Source of the DNA: Thiomicrorhabdus chilensis DSM 12352
GTDB lineage: Bacteria; Pseudomonadota; Gammaproteobacteria; Thiomicrospirales; Thiomicrospiraceae
Length of the DNA: 64,000 nt
Assembly: GCF_000483485.1 (NCBI RefSeq)
Contig: NZ_KI519609.1
Coordinates: 897,460-961,459, forward strand
Direction: 5' to 3'
In this document: piece after piece, positions 16,160-24,485 of the stretch
How the letters are laid out: every line of letters begins with the position of its first letter
Numbering within the stretch: position 1 is the first letter of the stretch
Program-made: the position numbers and the translations under genes
Notes under the pieces: model-generated
What the model was told of the DNA's origin: nothing
Seen by the model: the letters and a program-made list of their open reading frames with translations, nothing else
Database searches by the model: none

Positions 16160-17746
16160 ATGGGTGTATCATACGATTTAAATGCCTTAAGTGGTATTAA
16201 TGCGGCTTCAACCGGGCTGGGTGTAATTTCCAATAACCTCGCCAATGCGCAGTCTGTCGGTTTTAAGGGCTCACGTGCCGAGTTTGCCGATATGTTTTCA
16301 GGTTCCCAGAACTCGGCCGGTAACGGTGCGCGTGTGGAGACCATTACGCAGGATTTTGGACAAGGTACCATCAACGGAACAGGCCGTGAATTGGATATGG
16401 CGATTGACGGTGAAGGCTTCTTTGTCCTGGATGATAAAACCGACCGTTACGACAATGTCTATACCCGAAACGGCTCCTTTAAACTCGACAAAGAAGGGTT
16501 TTTAACGGATCAAGAGGGCAATCAGGTTCAGGGGTATTTATTGAATCAGGCGCTTTCAACTGAGACGTCTCCAGTTTTTGACACCACATTGAGTTCAATC
16601 GATTTGGATGAATTGAATAAAATCCCAAAAGCCACCGATGAGATGAATTTCGACATCAACCTGGACGGCCAGGCGATTCATAATGTGGATCCAACCGGCA
16701 CCGTGGCGGGCACCGATGTGACGGATGACTCCGTTGGTGCTGGGGACAATTTAAATCGTCTGTTGGATCCGGAGAATAACGGTACTTCAGTCGGTCAATA
16801 TGAAGGTTTTCCAGATTTCTCAACCAAAAAGACGATTCACGACAGTCTGGGTGGCGAACATACGCTAAACGCCAATTTTTACAAGCGTGATGTTGTGCCG
16901 GATACTGTTGCAGCCAGTGGTGAGAAGTACACCTCATGGATTGTGCAATACACCATTACCGATAAGGAAGGCAATATCACCGGACATTTGTCGGATACGG
17001 CCGGTAATCCGGTAGATCCAACAACGGGGTTACCGATTGCTGCGGCGGGTGACCCGACTGCAGCAGGCCAGCTTTACGAGTTGAGATTCGACACCAACGG
17101 AAATTACATCGGAACCTATGAACCGGATTTGACGGCAGGTATTACAACATTGGGTGTGGCCGATGCCGAAGATACGGTGCCGACGGCTGCGCAAGAGTTG
17201 AACTTTACCGCTGTGGCGGGAAGCCCTACGTTAAACTTCATTATCGATAATCCGCTTACCGGTGCAACCGATCCGTTAGGGGGAGAGTTGACAGGAACAC
17301 CGGATAATTTCCAGATAGAAGTGGATTTTGAAGAGATGACCCAATTCGCCGGTTCATACAATTTGCGTGGTGTGACTCAGAATGGTTATGCCATTGGGGA
17401 TTTGGTCGGTTTGAATACCGGGTTAGACGGTGTGATTGAAGCGCGTTATTCTAACGGGCGCTCGGTACCGGTAGCTCAGTTAGCCATCGCCAACTTCTCT
17501 GATAAAAACGCCATGCAGAAACTTGGGGGTCAAACCTATGCGGAATCTTTTGCATCGGGTGCGGTTCAGTTGGGCACGCCACAAAGCAGCGGGATGGGGG
17601 CGATCAATGCCGGTTCATTGGAATATTCGAATGTGGACGTGGCTGCTGAACTGGTCAATATGATTCAAACACAAAGAACATACCAAGCTTCTGCTCAGGT
17701 GATCTCAACTTCGCAGACACTGACGCAAACCATTTTGCAGCTTTAA
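16160..17746 (+). CDS. flgE: FlgE, hook protein
   Basis: 528 residues, longer than the 402 of E. coli but common in polar flagellates. The N-terminus has LSGINAASTGLGVISNNLANAQSVGFKGSR (rod/hook motif, in parts) and the C-terminus has GSLEYSNVDVAAELVNMIQTQRTYQA. The central variable region (about 170-400) is acidic and rich in Thr, Ala and Gly. It polymerises into the hook outside the cell. Ribosome site TAGGAG. A terminator follows, so flgBCDE is closed off from flgF. Confidence 0.95.
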   Translation: MGVSYDLNALSGINAASTGLGVISNNLANAQSVGFKGSRAEFADMFSGSQNSAGNGARVETITQDFGQGTINGTGRELDMAIDGEGFFVLDDKTDRYDNVYTRNGSFKLDKEGFLTDQEGNQVQGYLLNQALSTETSPVFDTTLSSIDLDELNKIPKATDEMNFDINLDGQAIHNVDPTGTVAGTDVTDDSVGAGDNLNRLLDPENNGTSVGQYEGFPDFSTKKTIHDSLGGEHTLNANFYKRDVVPDTVAASGEKYTSWIVQYTITDKEGNITGHLSDTAGNPVDPTTGLPIAAAGDPTAAGQLYELRFDTNGNYIGTYEPDLTAGITTLGVADAEDTVPTAAQELNFTAVAGSPTLNFIIDNPLTGATDPLGGELTGTPDNFQIEVDFEEMTQFAGSYNLRGVTQNGYAIGDLVGLNTGLDGVIEARYSNGRSVPVAQLAIANFSDKNAMQKLGGQTYAESFASGAVQLGTPQSSGMGAINAGSLEYSNVDVAAELVNMIQTQRTYQASAQVISTSQTLTQTILQL

Positions 17747-17784
17747 TTTAATTAGACAATTTAAAACGATTTTTTTCTGGTCTT

Positions 17785-17813
17785 AGCCGGCAATTTCTTG
17801 CCGGCTCTTTTTT
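17785..17813 (+). terminator. Terminator after flgE
   Basis: AGCCGGCAA (17785-17793) / TTGCCGGCT (17798-17806), 4-nt loop, then C and a run of T. Confidence 0.93.
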
Positions 17814-17885
17814 GCCGCCCGGCAACACTCTCCCATAACAAGTTATCGGCTTGTTTCTGAAATCTTTAGTTTTCTTTTTAGAGAA

Positions 17886-17905
17886 GTTGGCATGGTGCCT
17901 GCTAA
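17886..17905 (+). promoter_or_regulatory. Sigma-54 promoter of flgFGH
   Basis: TTGGCATGGTGCCTGCTAA: GG at 17889-17890 and GC at 17901-17902, 10 bp apart. It lies about 270 bp upstream of flgF, leaving a long leader that contains a repeat element. Confidence 0.85.
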
Positions 17906-17930
17906 ATACTTTTCGAATAATAAATAAAGT

Positions 17931-17944
17931 GTCAAAAAAAAGAC
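17931..17944. promoter_or_regulatory. Candidate FleQ/FlrA binding site downstream of the flgF promoter
   Basis: GTCAAAAAAAAGAC has the same GTCA-A-tract-GAC layout and 14-bp length as the site upstream of flgB. It begins 29 bp after the -12 element, a position at which FleQ-type activators are known to bind. Confidence 0.45.
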
Positions 17945-17989
17945 AATTCGCTAAACACACAAGGGAAATACCGTTTTTTGACGGTTTAA

Positions 17990-18118
17990 AGATTCCTCTG
18001 CTTCAGTCGGGATGACGTCATTTATGTCATTTCACCCCAAGGGTACTTTCTAAGGGCGCGGACAAAGCGAGAAATCTATTAAGGTTTGAGAGATCTCTCC
18101 ACTACGGTCGAGATGACA
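17990..18118. repeat. Degenerate intergenic repeat, three units in +/-/+ arrangement
   Basis: Two direct units (GATTCCTCTGC...GTCGGGATGACG at 17990-18017 and AGATCTCTCCAC...GGTCGAGATGAC at about 18088-18118) flank an inverted unit (18026-18077) whose complement begins AGATTTCTCGCTTTGTCCG and ends GGTGAAATGAC. They share the outline AGAT-CTC-GC...TCGxxATGAC. This type of imperfect intergenic repeat is common in many bacteria. The rest of the gap between flgE and flgF holds the terminator, promoter and candidate FleQ site. Confidence 0.55.
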
Positions 18119-18174
18119 GATAAGGAATGAGATTTCCCAGACCAAATAAACGCAACAAAACCGGAAGAGTCGTT

Positions 18175-18918
18175 ATGGATCGGATGCTATACATTTCAAT
18201 GAGCGGGGCCAAAGAGGTGATGTTGTCGCAAGCCAACAATACCAACAATCTGGCGAACGCGAGCACGGACGGATTCAAGCAGGATTTTAATGAATTCCGT
18301 GCTCAGCATATGCAGGGCCCTGGCTGGCATACTCGAACCTATTCTTTGGATGAGCGGCCGGCGACCGATTTTACGCCGGGCGCTTTGAAAGTGACTGGGC
18401 GTGAGATGGATGTGATGACTCAGCAGGATGGTTTTTTGGCTATTTTGACGCCGCAGGGCGATGAAGCCTATACACGCACCGCCAGCATGCAATTGACGGC
18501 GGAAGGTGATTTGGTCGATGTCAAAGGCAATCCGATTTTGAATGTCGGCGGGGCGCCGATCAATATCCCGCCTTCCAAAAACATTACCATTGGCGATGAC
18601 GGTACCATTTCGATTGTGCCGGAGGGGTCACCGAGCAACGAATTGGTGGTATTGGACCAATTGCGTTTAGTCCAGCCGGATTTGAAGCAGCTGCAAAAAG
18701 GTGAAGATGGCTTTATCCGCCAACTTCCCGGAGCGGAGCCACTTGATCAAGGGATTGTCAAAGTGGTCAGTGGCGCGGTGGAAAGCAGTAATGTGAACAC
18801 AGCGGAAGCTTTGGTGAACATGATTGAGCTTTCGCGAAAATACGAGATGCAGGTGAAGATGATGTCCACCGCCAAGAGCCATGCTCAAAAATCCGATCAA
18901 TTGCTGTCGTTGAAATAA
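18175..18918 (+). CDS. flgF: FlgF, proximal rod protein
   Basis: 247 residues from ATG 18175 (MDRMLYISMSGAKEV), with GGAAGAG upstream; an in-frame ATG 48 bp earlier would add a non-homologous basic peptide. The N-terminal rod motif is NNTNNLANASTDGFKQDF. The C-terminus is GAVESSNVNTAEALVNMIELSRKYEMQ. The central domain has the YTRTASMQLTAEGDLVD strand pattern of FlgF/FlgG. It forms part of the rod. First gene of flgFGH, far downstream of its sigma-54 promoter. Confidence 0.95.
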   Translation: MDRMLYISMSGAKEVMLSQANNTNNLANASTDGFKQDFNEFRAQHMQGPGWHTRTYSLDERPATDFTPGALKVTGREMDVMTQQDGFLAILTPQGDEAYTRTASMQLTAEGDLVDVKGNPILNVGGAPINIPPSKNITIGDDGTISIVPEGSPSNELVVLDQLRLVQPDLKQLQKGEDGFIRQLPGAEPLDQGIVKVVSGAVESSNVNTAEALVNMIELSRKYEMQVKMMSTAKSHAQKSDQLLSLK

Positions 18919-18947
18919 TAGCTGAAACAGAGAATTAGGAGAGAACC

Positions 18948-19739
18948 ATGAACAGAGCATTATATGTGGCAAAAACCGGTCTGGAAGCTCAGCAGTTTCG
19001 ATTGGCCGCAATTTCCAATAACTTGGCCAATGCCAATACTTATGCCTACAAGGCCGGCCGTGCCGAATTTGATGACTTGATTTATCAGAATGTGCGTCAG
19101 CCAGGAGCTCAGGCCACTCAGGATGAAGCCAATACCTTACCTTCCGGTTTGCAGTTGGGAACCGGGGTCAAAGCAGTGGGGGTTCAGAAAATCCATACCC
19201 AGGGTAATATCATGGTGACCGATAACCAATTGGATATCGCTATCGAAGGGAAAGGCTTTTTTCAAGCGTTGGATGCCAACGGTGATCTGATGTATACCCG
19301 AGACGGTTCCTTTCAGGTGAATCAGAATGGTGACCTCGTGACCTCGTCGGGCTATCTGGTTGAGCCCAATATCAATATTCCGCAAGATGCCACCGAGATT
19401 TCCATTACCCGGGATGGTGCGGTGTTTGTGTCACAGCCGGGCAATGTTCAGCAGAACCAGGTTGGTCAGTTGGAGTTGGCGACCTTCATCAACCCAGCCG
19501 GTCTGGAGTCTTTGGGTGGAAACTTCTATGGTGAAACCACTGCAAGCGGTGTACCTAACGTCAATAATCCGCAAACTGCCGAGGCAGGTGGGGTCTTGCA
19601 GGGCGCACTTGAAGCTTCAAACGTGAATACGGTCGAAGAGCTGATTGGCATGATCGAAGCGCAGCGCACCTATGAAATGAATTCAAAAGCCATTTCAGCC
19701 GCCGATGGCATGATGCAGTATCTAAATAACAATACCTAA
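18948..19739 (+). CDS. flgG: FlgG, distal rod protein
   Basis: 263 residues, the canonical length. The N-terminus has TGLEAQQFRLAAISNNLANANTYAYK (in parts); the C-terminus has GALEASNVNTVEELIGMIEAQRTYEMNSKAI. The domain D1 strand YTRDGSFQVNQNGDLVTSSGY is intact. It builds the drive-shaft part of the rod that passes through the P and L rings. AGGAG precedes the ATG, 29 bp after flgF. Confidence 0.97.
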   Translation: MNRALYVAKTGLEAQQFRLAAISNNLANANTYAYKAGRAEFDDLIYQNVRQPGAQATQDEANTLPSGLQLGTGVKAVGVQKIHTQGNIMVTDNQLDIAIEGKGFFQALDANGDLMYTRDGSFQVNQNGDLVTSSGYLVEPNINIPQDATEISITRDGAVFVSQPGNVQQNQVGQLELATFINPAGLESLGGNFYGETTASGVPNVNNPQTAEAGGVLQGALEASNVNTVEELIGMIEAQRTYEMNSKAISAADGMMQYLNNNT

Positions 19740-19800
19740 TGAAAATAACGAATAAAAATACAGTTCGCTAGATGATCAGAATGAATACGAGAGGTGTGAG

Positions 19801-20511
19801 ATGAACACATTTACAAAACGGACGCAGACTTTAGGATGGGTGGCCATTGTCTCGCTTTTGACGTTGAGCGGCTGTAGCTCAACGCCGGAAAGGGTTGAAA
19901 ATTTCAGCTATGAACCCAGCTACCCGTTAAATATTCCCCAGCAGGCGCAGACCCAGAATGGATCGCTTTATCAAAACGGTGGCATGACGTTGTTTGATGA
20001 TTCACGTGCCCATCGAATCGGCGACATTATCACCATCAGCCTGACTGAAAAGTTTGATGCCAAAAAGAAAGACGAAGCCAAATACAATAAATCCAACAGT
20101 CAAGATTTTGGCGTCAGTACGCCATTGAACGTGTTTGGGCGCAGTGCCGGTCAGATGGCTTCGGAATTTGGAACCCTGGGCGTTGGCTATGGCTCAAACG
20201 GTGCCTTTGCCGGCAAGAGTGACGTCAAACAGAATTCCAGCCTAACCGGTTCCATTGCGGTGACGGTCGTGGAGGTCATCTCCAACGGCAACCTCGTGGT
20301 ACGCGGTGAAAAACGTTTAACCATTCATGAAGGGGATGAGTTGATTCAGTTTGCCGGAATCATCCGTCCACAGGATATCCGTCCGGATAATACCATCGAC
20401 TCGACCAAAGTCGCCGATGTGCGTCTGGTGTATAAGGACGTGGGTGTATCCGGCGATACCAACCGCCCCAGCGCCTTGACGCAATGGATGAACAAGTATT
20501 GGCCAATATAA
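19801..20511 (+). CDS. flgH: FlgH, L-ring lipoprotein
   Basis: 236 residues with a lipoprotein signal ending LTLSGC and the conserved core SLYQNGGMTLFDDSRAHRIGD-IITI, followed by GSIAVTVVEVISNGNLVVRGEKRL. It forms the outer-membrane L ring. It is the last gene of flgFGH: a strong promoter begins 4 bp after its stop, and flgI is more than 400 bp away instead of directly adjacent, which is unusual. Confidence 0.96.
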   Translation: MNTFTKRTQTLGWVAIVSLLTLSGCSSTPERVENFSYEPSYPLNIPQQAQTQNGSLYQNGGMTLFDDSRAHRIGDIITISLTEKFDAKKKDEAKYNKSNSQDFGVSTPLNVFGRSAGQMASEFGTLGVGYGSNGAFAGKSDVKQNSSLTGSIAVTVVEVISNGNLVVRGEKRLTIHEGDELIQFAGIIRPQDIRPDNTIDSTKVADVRLVYKDVGVSGDTNRPSALTQWMNKYWPI

Positions 20512-20514
20512 AAC

Positions 20515-20542
20515 TTTACAGTCTCTAAGTTGCTGTTATAAT
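20515..20542 (+). promoter_or_regulatory. Sigma-70 promoter just after flgH
   Basis: TTTACA (20515-20520), 16-bp spacer, perfect TATAAT (20537-20542). Transcription would start near 20549 and enter the hairpin region that follows. Confidence 0.7.
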
Positions 20543-20548
20543 TTGAAT

Positions 20549-20659
20549 TTATCCGGTCGTCTTTAGTAGGAATGCGCAGAGTCTGTGCAAGGCTAAAGAC
20601 GCGGAACTCCCTTTACACCGGCCTGTTTTTCTAATCTCCTTTTTGCAGGTCGGTTTTTT
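20549..20659 (+). ncRNA. Candidate small RNA or attenuating leader between flgH and flgI
   Basis: About 110 nt from the predicted start to a T-run. The 9-bp stem CGTCTTTAG (20558-20566) / CTAAAGACG (20593-20601) encloses an inner stem (TGCGCAGA / TCTGTGCA, one mismatch). CCGGT (20553-20557) can close the whole structure with ACCGG (20617-20621). The transcript ends in a terminator, CCGGCCTG / CAGGTCGG plus TTTTTT. The closing stem and the terminator use the same bases, so they exclude each other. There is no open reading frame of note. It could be a free sRNA or a switch controlling read-through to flgI. I do not recognise a known RNA class. Confidence 0.55.
20618..20659 (+). terminator. Terminator of the candidate RNA
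   Basis: CCGGCCTG (20618-20625) / CAGGTCGG (20646-20653), eight pairs including one G-U, 20-nt T-rich loop, then TTTTTT. Confidence 0.65.
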
Positions 20660-20819
20660 CTTTGATACTTTTCCCGTTTTTTCTGATGTTTTCCTGACTG
20701 AGTTGCGGGTGAATATGGACCAATCCAAAATGAGCAGGCCTGCTGATTTTTAAAGAAAAACTCCCTATTTAAGTTCCCTTTGGCAGAATGACTGAAGATA
20801 AAATGAGACAATCGAGCGT

Positions 20820-20839
20820 TTTGGCACAGCCTCTGCTAA
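20820..20839 (+). promoter_or_regulatory. Sigma-54 promoter of flgIJKL
   Basis: TTGGCACAGCCTCTGCTAA: GG at 20823-20824, GC at 20835-20836, 10 bp apart; TTGGCAC is the exact -24 consensus. About 100 bp upstream of flgI. Between it and flgI, CCGTTTT (20867-20873) can pair with AAAACGG (20892-20898) in the leader. Confidence 0.9.
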
Positions 20840-20937
20840 ATAGTTTCTAACAATAAAAATATCCCCCGTTTTACTTATAAATACACTAAAAAACGGCGGT
20901 TAATTACCAGAAATTCCGTCACTCAAGGAGAATGACT

Positions 20938-22038
20938 ATGATGACCAGGAAATTTGTCATGATTTTGACACTGCTAATGATCTGGAGCGGTCAAAGTTAT
21001 GCGGAGCGCGTCAAGGATCTAGCCAATGTCGGTGGGGTTCGAGCGAACCAACTGGTGGGCTACGGATTGGTTGTGGGCTTGAATGGCTCTGGGGACAAGA
21101 CGCCGTTTGCCGAGCAAAGCTTGCTCAGCATGCTGAATAAATTCGGCATTCATGTGCCGGCCGGCGTCAAAACCAATTCAAAAAACATCGCGGCAGTGGC
21201 CGTTCATGCTGAGTTGCCCGCGTTTGCCAAGCAGGGACAGAAAATAGATATCACGGTTTCGTCTTTGGGTAATGCCAAAAGCCTGCGGGGTGGGACATTG
21301 TTACTGACTCCGCTTAAAGGGGTGGACGGCAATGTCTATGCCCTGGCGCAAGGGAATCTGGTTGTAGGGGGCTTGGATGCGAGCGGAGCCGACGGTTCAC
21401 GCATTACCATCAATATCCCCAGTGTAGGGCGAATCCCGGACGGCGCGATGGTGGAGCGAACCGTCAATACCGGGTTCGATTTGGGCAACAGCATTACCTT
21501 GAACTTAAAGGATGCCGATTTTACAACGGCTACTAATTTGGTCAATTCCATCAATGAGCTTTTGGGTGAGGGCACCGCCAGTGCCATCGATGCCGAGTCG
21601 GTCGAGGTGATGGCGCCGCGTTTGCCGAATCAGCGTGTCGCTTTTTTGTCCGTATTGGAAAACATTGAAGTCACGCCGGGTCAGGAAGCCGCAAAAGTGA
21701 TTGTCAATTCAAGAACCGGTACCGTGGTCATCGGGCAGCACGTTCGCGTCAGTCCGGCTGCGGTGACTCACGGTGGCTTGGTGGTGCGCATCGGTGAAAA
21801 TCAGGATGTTTCCCAACCTAATCCGTTTGCAGGTGGCAACACTGCGGTGACACCAGAAAGCGATGTGGCGATTGAATCCACCGGCAGTGGGCGCATGTTT
21901 GAGTTTCCGGAAGGGGTTTCATTAAATGATATCGTGCAAGCGGTGAATAAGGTTGGCGCGGCTCCCGGCGATTTGGTTGCCATTTTGGAAGCCTTGAAAC
22001 AAGCCGGTTCACTTAAAGCCGACTTGATGATTATTTAG
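20938..22038 (+). CDS. flgI: FlgI, P-ring protein
   Basis: 366 residues from ATG 20938; AAGGAG at 20925-20930 gives ideal spacing to this ATG and only one base to the earlier in-frame ATG. The signal peptide ends at SYA before [21 protein letters not shown], the family's N-terminal hallmark. SGSDGTxxxI-type and [17 protein letters not shown] motifs are present, and the C-terminus is the usual [18 protein letters not shown]. It forms the P ring in the periplasm around the rod. Confidence 0.97.
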   Translation: MMTRKFVMILTLLMIWSGQSYAERVKDLANVGGVRANQLVGYGLVVGLNGSGDKTPFAEQSLLSMLNKFGIHVPAGVKTNSKNIAAVAVHAELPAFAKQGQKIDITVSSLGNAKSLRGGTLLLTPLKGVDGNVYALAQGNLVVGGLDASGADGSRITINIPSVGRIPDGAMVERTVNTGFDLGNSITLNLKDADFTTATNLVNSINELLGEGTASAIDAESVEVMAPRLPNQRVAFLSVLENIEVTPGQEAAKVIVNSRTGTVVIGQHVRVSPAAVTHGGLVVRIGENQDVSQPNPFAGGNTAVTPESDVAIESTGSGRMFEFPEGVSLNDIVQAVNKVGAAPGDLVAILEALKQAGSLKADLMII

Positions 22039-22086
22039 AGAGATTGATACGAGTGTGGCGCAAAGCGCCCATTTAAGGAGAAAACC

Positions 22087-22545
22087 ATGAGCGGTGCTGA
22101 TTTAATCAACTTGTCGCCCAATCAGGCTTCAGGTCCAAAGAACTATAATAACTATACGGACATTGGTGCCCTGAACGACCTGAAGCGGGAAGCACGGGAA
22201 GATCAACGTGCAGCCTTGCGTCCGGTAGCCGAGCAGTTCGAGGCGTTGTTTGTGCAACAGATACTCAAGGAAGCGCGTAAAGTCAGTTTTGATGACGGTT
22301 GGCTGGACAGCGACAGCGGTGATACTTACAAAGATTGGTACGATAAACAGTTGGCACAAGATCTTTCTGCTAAAGGAACGCTGGGATTTGCCGATAAAAT
22401 AGTTGAACAACTTGCGCCTCGTGAATCAATGGTGTCAAAATGGCAGGAAAGCGACATGAAACAGACGCCCACCATGCCACAGCCGAAAGAGTCCGAAGGT
22501 GTGCAGTCTACCCAAGAGGCCTTGGCCTTGAGAAAATTAAAATAG
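22087..22545 (+). CDS. flgJ: FlgJ, rod-cap protein without muramidase domain
   Basis: 152 residues holding only the rod-binding half of FlgJ: VAEQFEALFVQQILKEARK, followed by YKDWYDKQLAQDLSAKGTLGFADKIVEQL. The E. coli protein has 313 residues and a C-terminal peptidoglycan hydrolase; here the tail after residue 115 is short and polar, with no catalytic motif. It would cap the growing rod, but another enzyme must open the cell wall; an MltC-like transglycosylase is encoded 3 kb downstream. AAGGAG precedes the start. Confidence 0.93.
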   Translation: MSGADLINLSPNQASGPKNYNNYTDIGALNDLKREAREDQRAALRPVAEQFEALFVQQILKEARKVSFDDGWLDSDSGDTYKDWYDKQLAQDLSAKGTLGFADKIVEQLAPRESMVSKWQESDMKQTPTMPQPKESEGVQSTQEALALRKLK

Positions 22546-22598
22546 AAAAAGTGTGGCTGTGTTGAGTTTCAATGTTTGACCAGAATAAGGAATAAATT

Positions 22599-24482
22599 AT
22601 GGCGGATATGCTGTCGATTGGTTCGAATGCAGCCAATACCTACAAAACCGCACTGGATGTGACCAGCCATAACGTCGCCAATGTGGGGACGGAGGGCTAT
22701 AGCCGCCAGAGGGCGGAGATATCCAGCAATTCGGCGGGTATTATCGGGCCGATCTACAATGGCGGCGGTTCGAGTGTCGATACGGTATTGCGTATTCAGG
22801 CTGGTTATATTCAAACCCAGTTGAATAGCAGCAATGCGTCGGTTCAGCGTTACGATCAGCAATTGCAACTTTCCAAACAGGTGGAAGGGGTCATTGCCAG
22901 TAACGACGAAGGCATTCAGGAATTCATGCAACGCTTTTTCGACAGCATGCAGAATCTGGCGAATAACCCGACTTCGGACACCAGTCGCCAGATGTTATTG
23001 GAAGAGTCCGGCAATCTGGAAAGCCATATCGGTAACCTGAACGCCGTTTTGGTTGATACCGAAAAACAGGTGAATACCCAAGTGACCAATTTGGTGGGTG
23101 AAGTCAATGATCGTTTGCAGACCATTCACGCCATCAATAAAGAGGTGACCCGGTCATTGGATACCGGCGCACAACCCCCTAACGACCTTTTGGATCAACG
23201 CGATCAAGCCATACTGGAATTGAGTGGTTACATTGACATCAAGACGTTTCCGCAAAGTGACGGGCGTATCGACATCCATACCGCAAACGGGCAACTGCCG
23301 TTATTGAGCGACAATACCATTACCCCGCTCAAAGCCGATTTAAGCCCTTATACGAATGACAACCGTATGGAAGTTTATATGAACATCGGCGGCACCGATC
23401 ATGTGATCAGTGACCGAATCTCAGGCGGGCAGTTAGGTGGCGTGTTGGATTTTCGCAGTAACATGCTGGACCAGGCGCAAAATGATTTGGGTCTGACCTT
23501 GAATGGCTTGGTTTCATCGGTGAACTGGCAGCATTACCAGGGCTGGGATCTGAATGGCAACCCGGGACAGGAATTTTTTGCCCCTTTGCAGGTCAACGGC
23601 GCTTTGGGTGCGGATACCAATGTAGGTTCCGAGGACGGTTCCAATATCTCGGTGAGCTTTAATCCAAATGCCACGGTGTCTGAACCGCCTTATACCAATA
23701 ATGTGTCTGCCGCCACGCCTCCTACGAATTTGGATGACCAGCCCCAGACTTATGGCGAAAAAGAAGGCTATCTGAATACCGCTTTGAGTGCGGTAGGGGA
23801 ATTTGTCGCGCGTGAATACATCATTAAATCGGACGGAAATAACCCGGCCAGTTTCAGTTTTTATGATTATAAAACTGGTGAAGACATCAGTGGCACCGCG
23901 GTTGAAGTGCCGGCCAATTCAGGACGGTTTCAGCTTGACGGATTGGAGTTCGATTTGAGCACCATTCGTGCCTCTGGAACCACAGGAGCTGGGGATTCGT
24001 TTTTGGTGAAACCGCATCAGGCGATGTTGGATCAGTTTGAAACCATGGTGCAGGATACCAATGAGTTGGCCACTCGCGGCCAGAGCTCGATTGATGCCAG
24101 TGCTGACGGTTCGATTGATGATGAGCCACCTGCGGCTGCAGCTTATGGTGACAACGTGAATATGGCGAACTTGGCGAATTTGCAGTCGAAAAGTCTGCTG
24201 TTTTCAGATGGTAGCGGTCAGCCCACAGAAACCTTGCTGGGCGGTTATTCTAAAATGGCCAGCAATGCCGGTATGTACGTTCGCGGTACCGAAATTCAAT
24301 TGACGGCGCAAACCAATGTGTACGATCAGATGATGAATCAAAGAGAGTCGATTTCAGGGGTGAGTCTGGATGAAGAGGCGGCCAATTTAATGCGTTTTCA
24401 GCAAGCTTATGAGGCCTCGGCGCAAATCATCGCCACCTCGCAAAGTATTTTCCAGACCTTGTTAGGTGCGGTAAGGGGATAA
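22599..24482 (+). CDS. flgK: FlgK, hook-filament junction protein 1
   Basis: 627 residues. N-terminal motif: NAANTYKTALDVTSHNVANVGTEGYSRQR (in parts). C-terminal motif: SGVSLDEEAANLMRFQQAYEASAQIIATSQSIF. The variable middle domain (about 300-500) is rich in Asn, Asp and Pro. It is exported with FlgN and joins the hook to the filament. 53 bp after flgJ, 3 bp before flgL. Confidence 0.96.
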   Translation: MADMLSIGSNAANTYKTALDVTSHNVANVGTEGYSRQRAEISSNSAGIIGPIYNGGGSSVDTVLRIQAGYIQTQLNSSNASVQRYDQQLQLSKQVEGVIASNDEGIQEFMQRFFDSMQNLANNPTSDTSRQMLLEESGNLESHIGNLNAVLVDTEKQVNTQVTNLVGEVNDRLQTIHAINKEVTRSLDTGAQPPNDLLDQRDQAILELSGYIDIKTFPQSDGRIDIHTANGQLPLLSDNTITPLKADLSPYTNDNRMEVYMNIGGTDHVISDRISGGQLGGVLDFRSNMLDQAQNDLGLTLNGLVSSVNWQHYQGWDLNGNPGQEFFAPLQVNGALGADTNVGSEDGSNISVSFNPNATVSEPPYTNNVSAATPPTNLDDQPQTYGEKEGYLNTALSAVGEFVAREYIIKSDGNNPASFSFYDYKTGEDISGTAVEVPANSGRFQLDGLEFDLSTIRASGTTGAGDSFLVKPHQAMLDQFETMVQDTNELATRGQSSIDASADGSIDDEPPAAAAYGDNVNMANLANLQSKSLLFSDGSGQPTETLLGGYSKMASNAGMYVRGTEIQLTAQTNVYDQMMNQRESISGVSLDEEAANLMRFQQAYEASAQIIATSQSIFQTLLGAVRG

Positions 24483-24485
24483 GAG

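Noticed and set aside
20549-20659. Known c-di-GMP (GEMM) riboswitch
   Set aside because: Only short resemblances such as GACGC; the conserved core and tetraloop receptor are not there.
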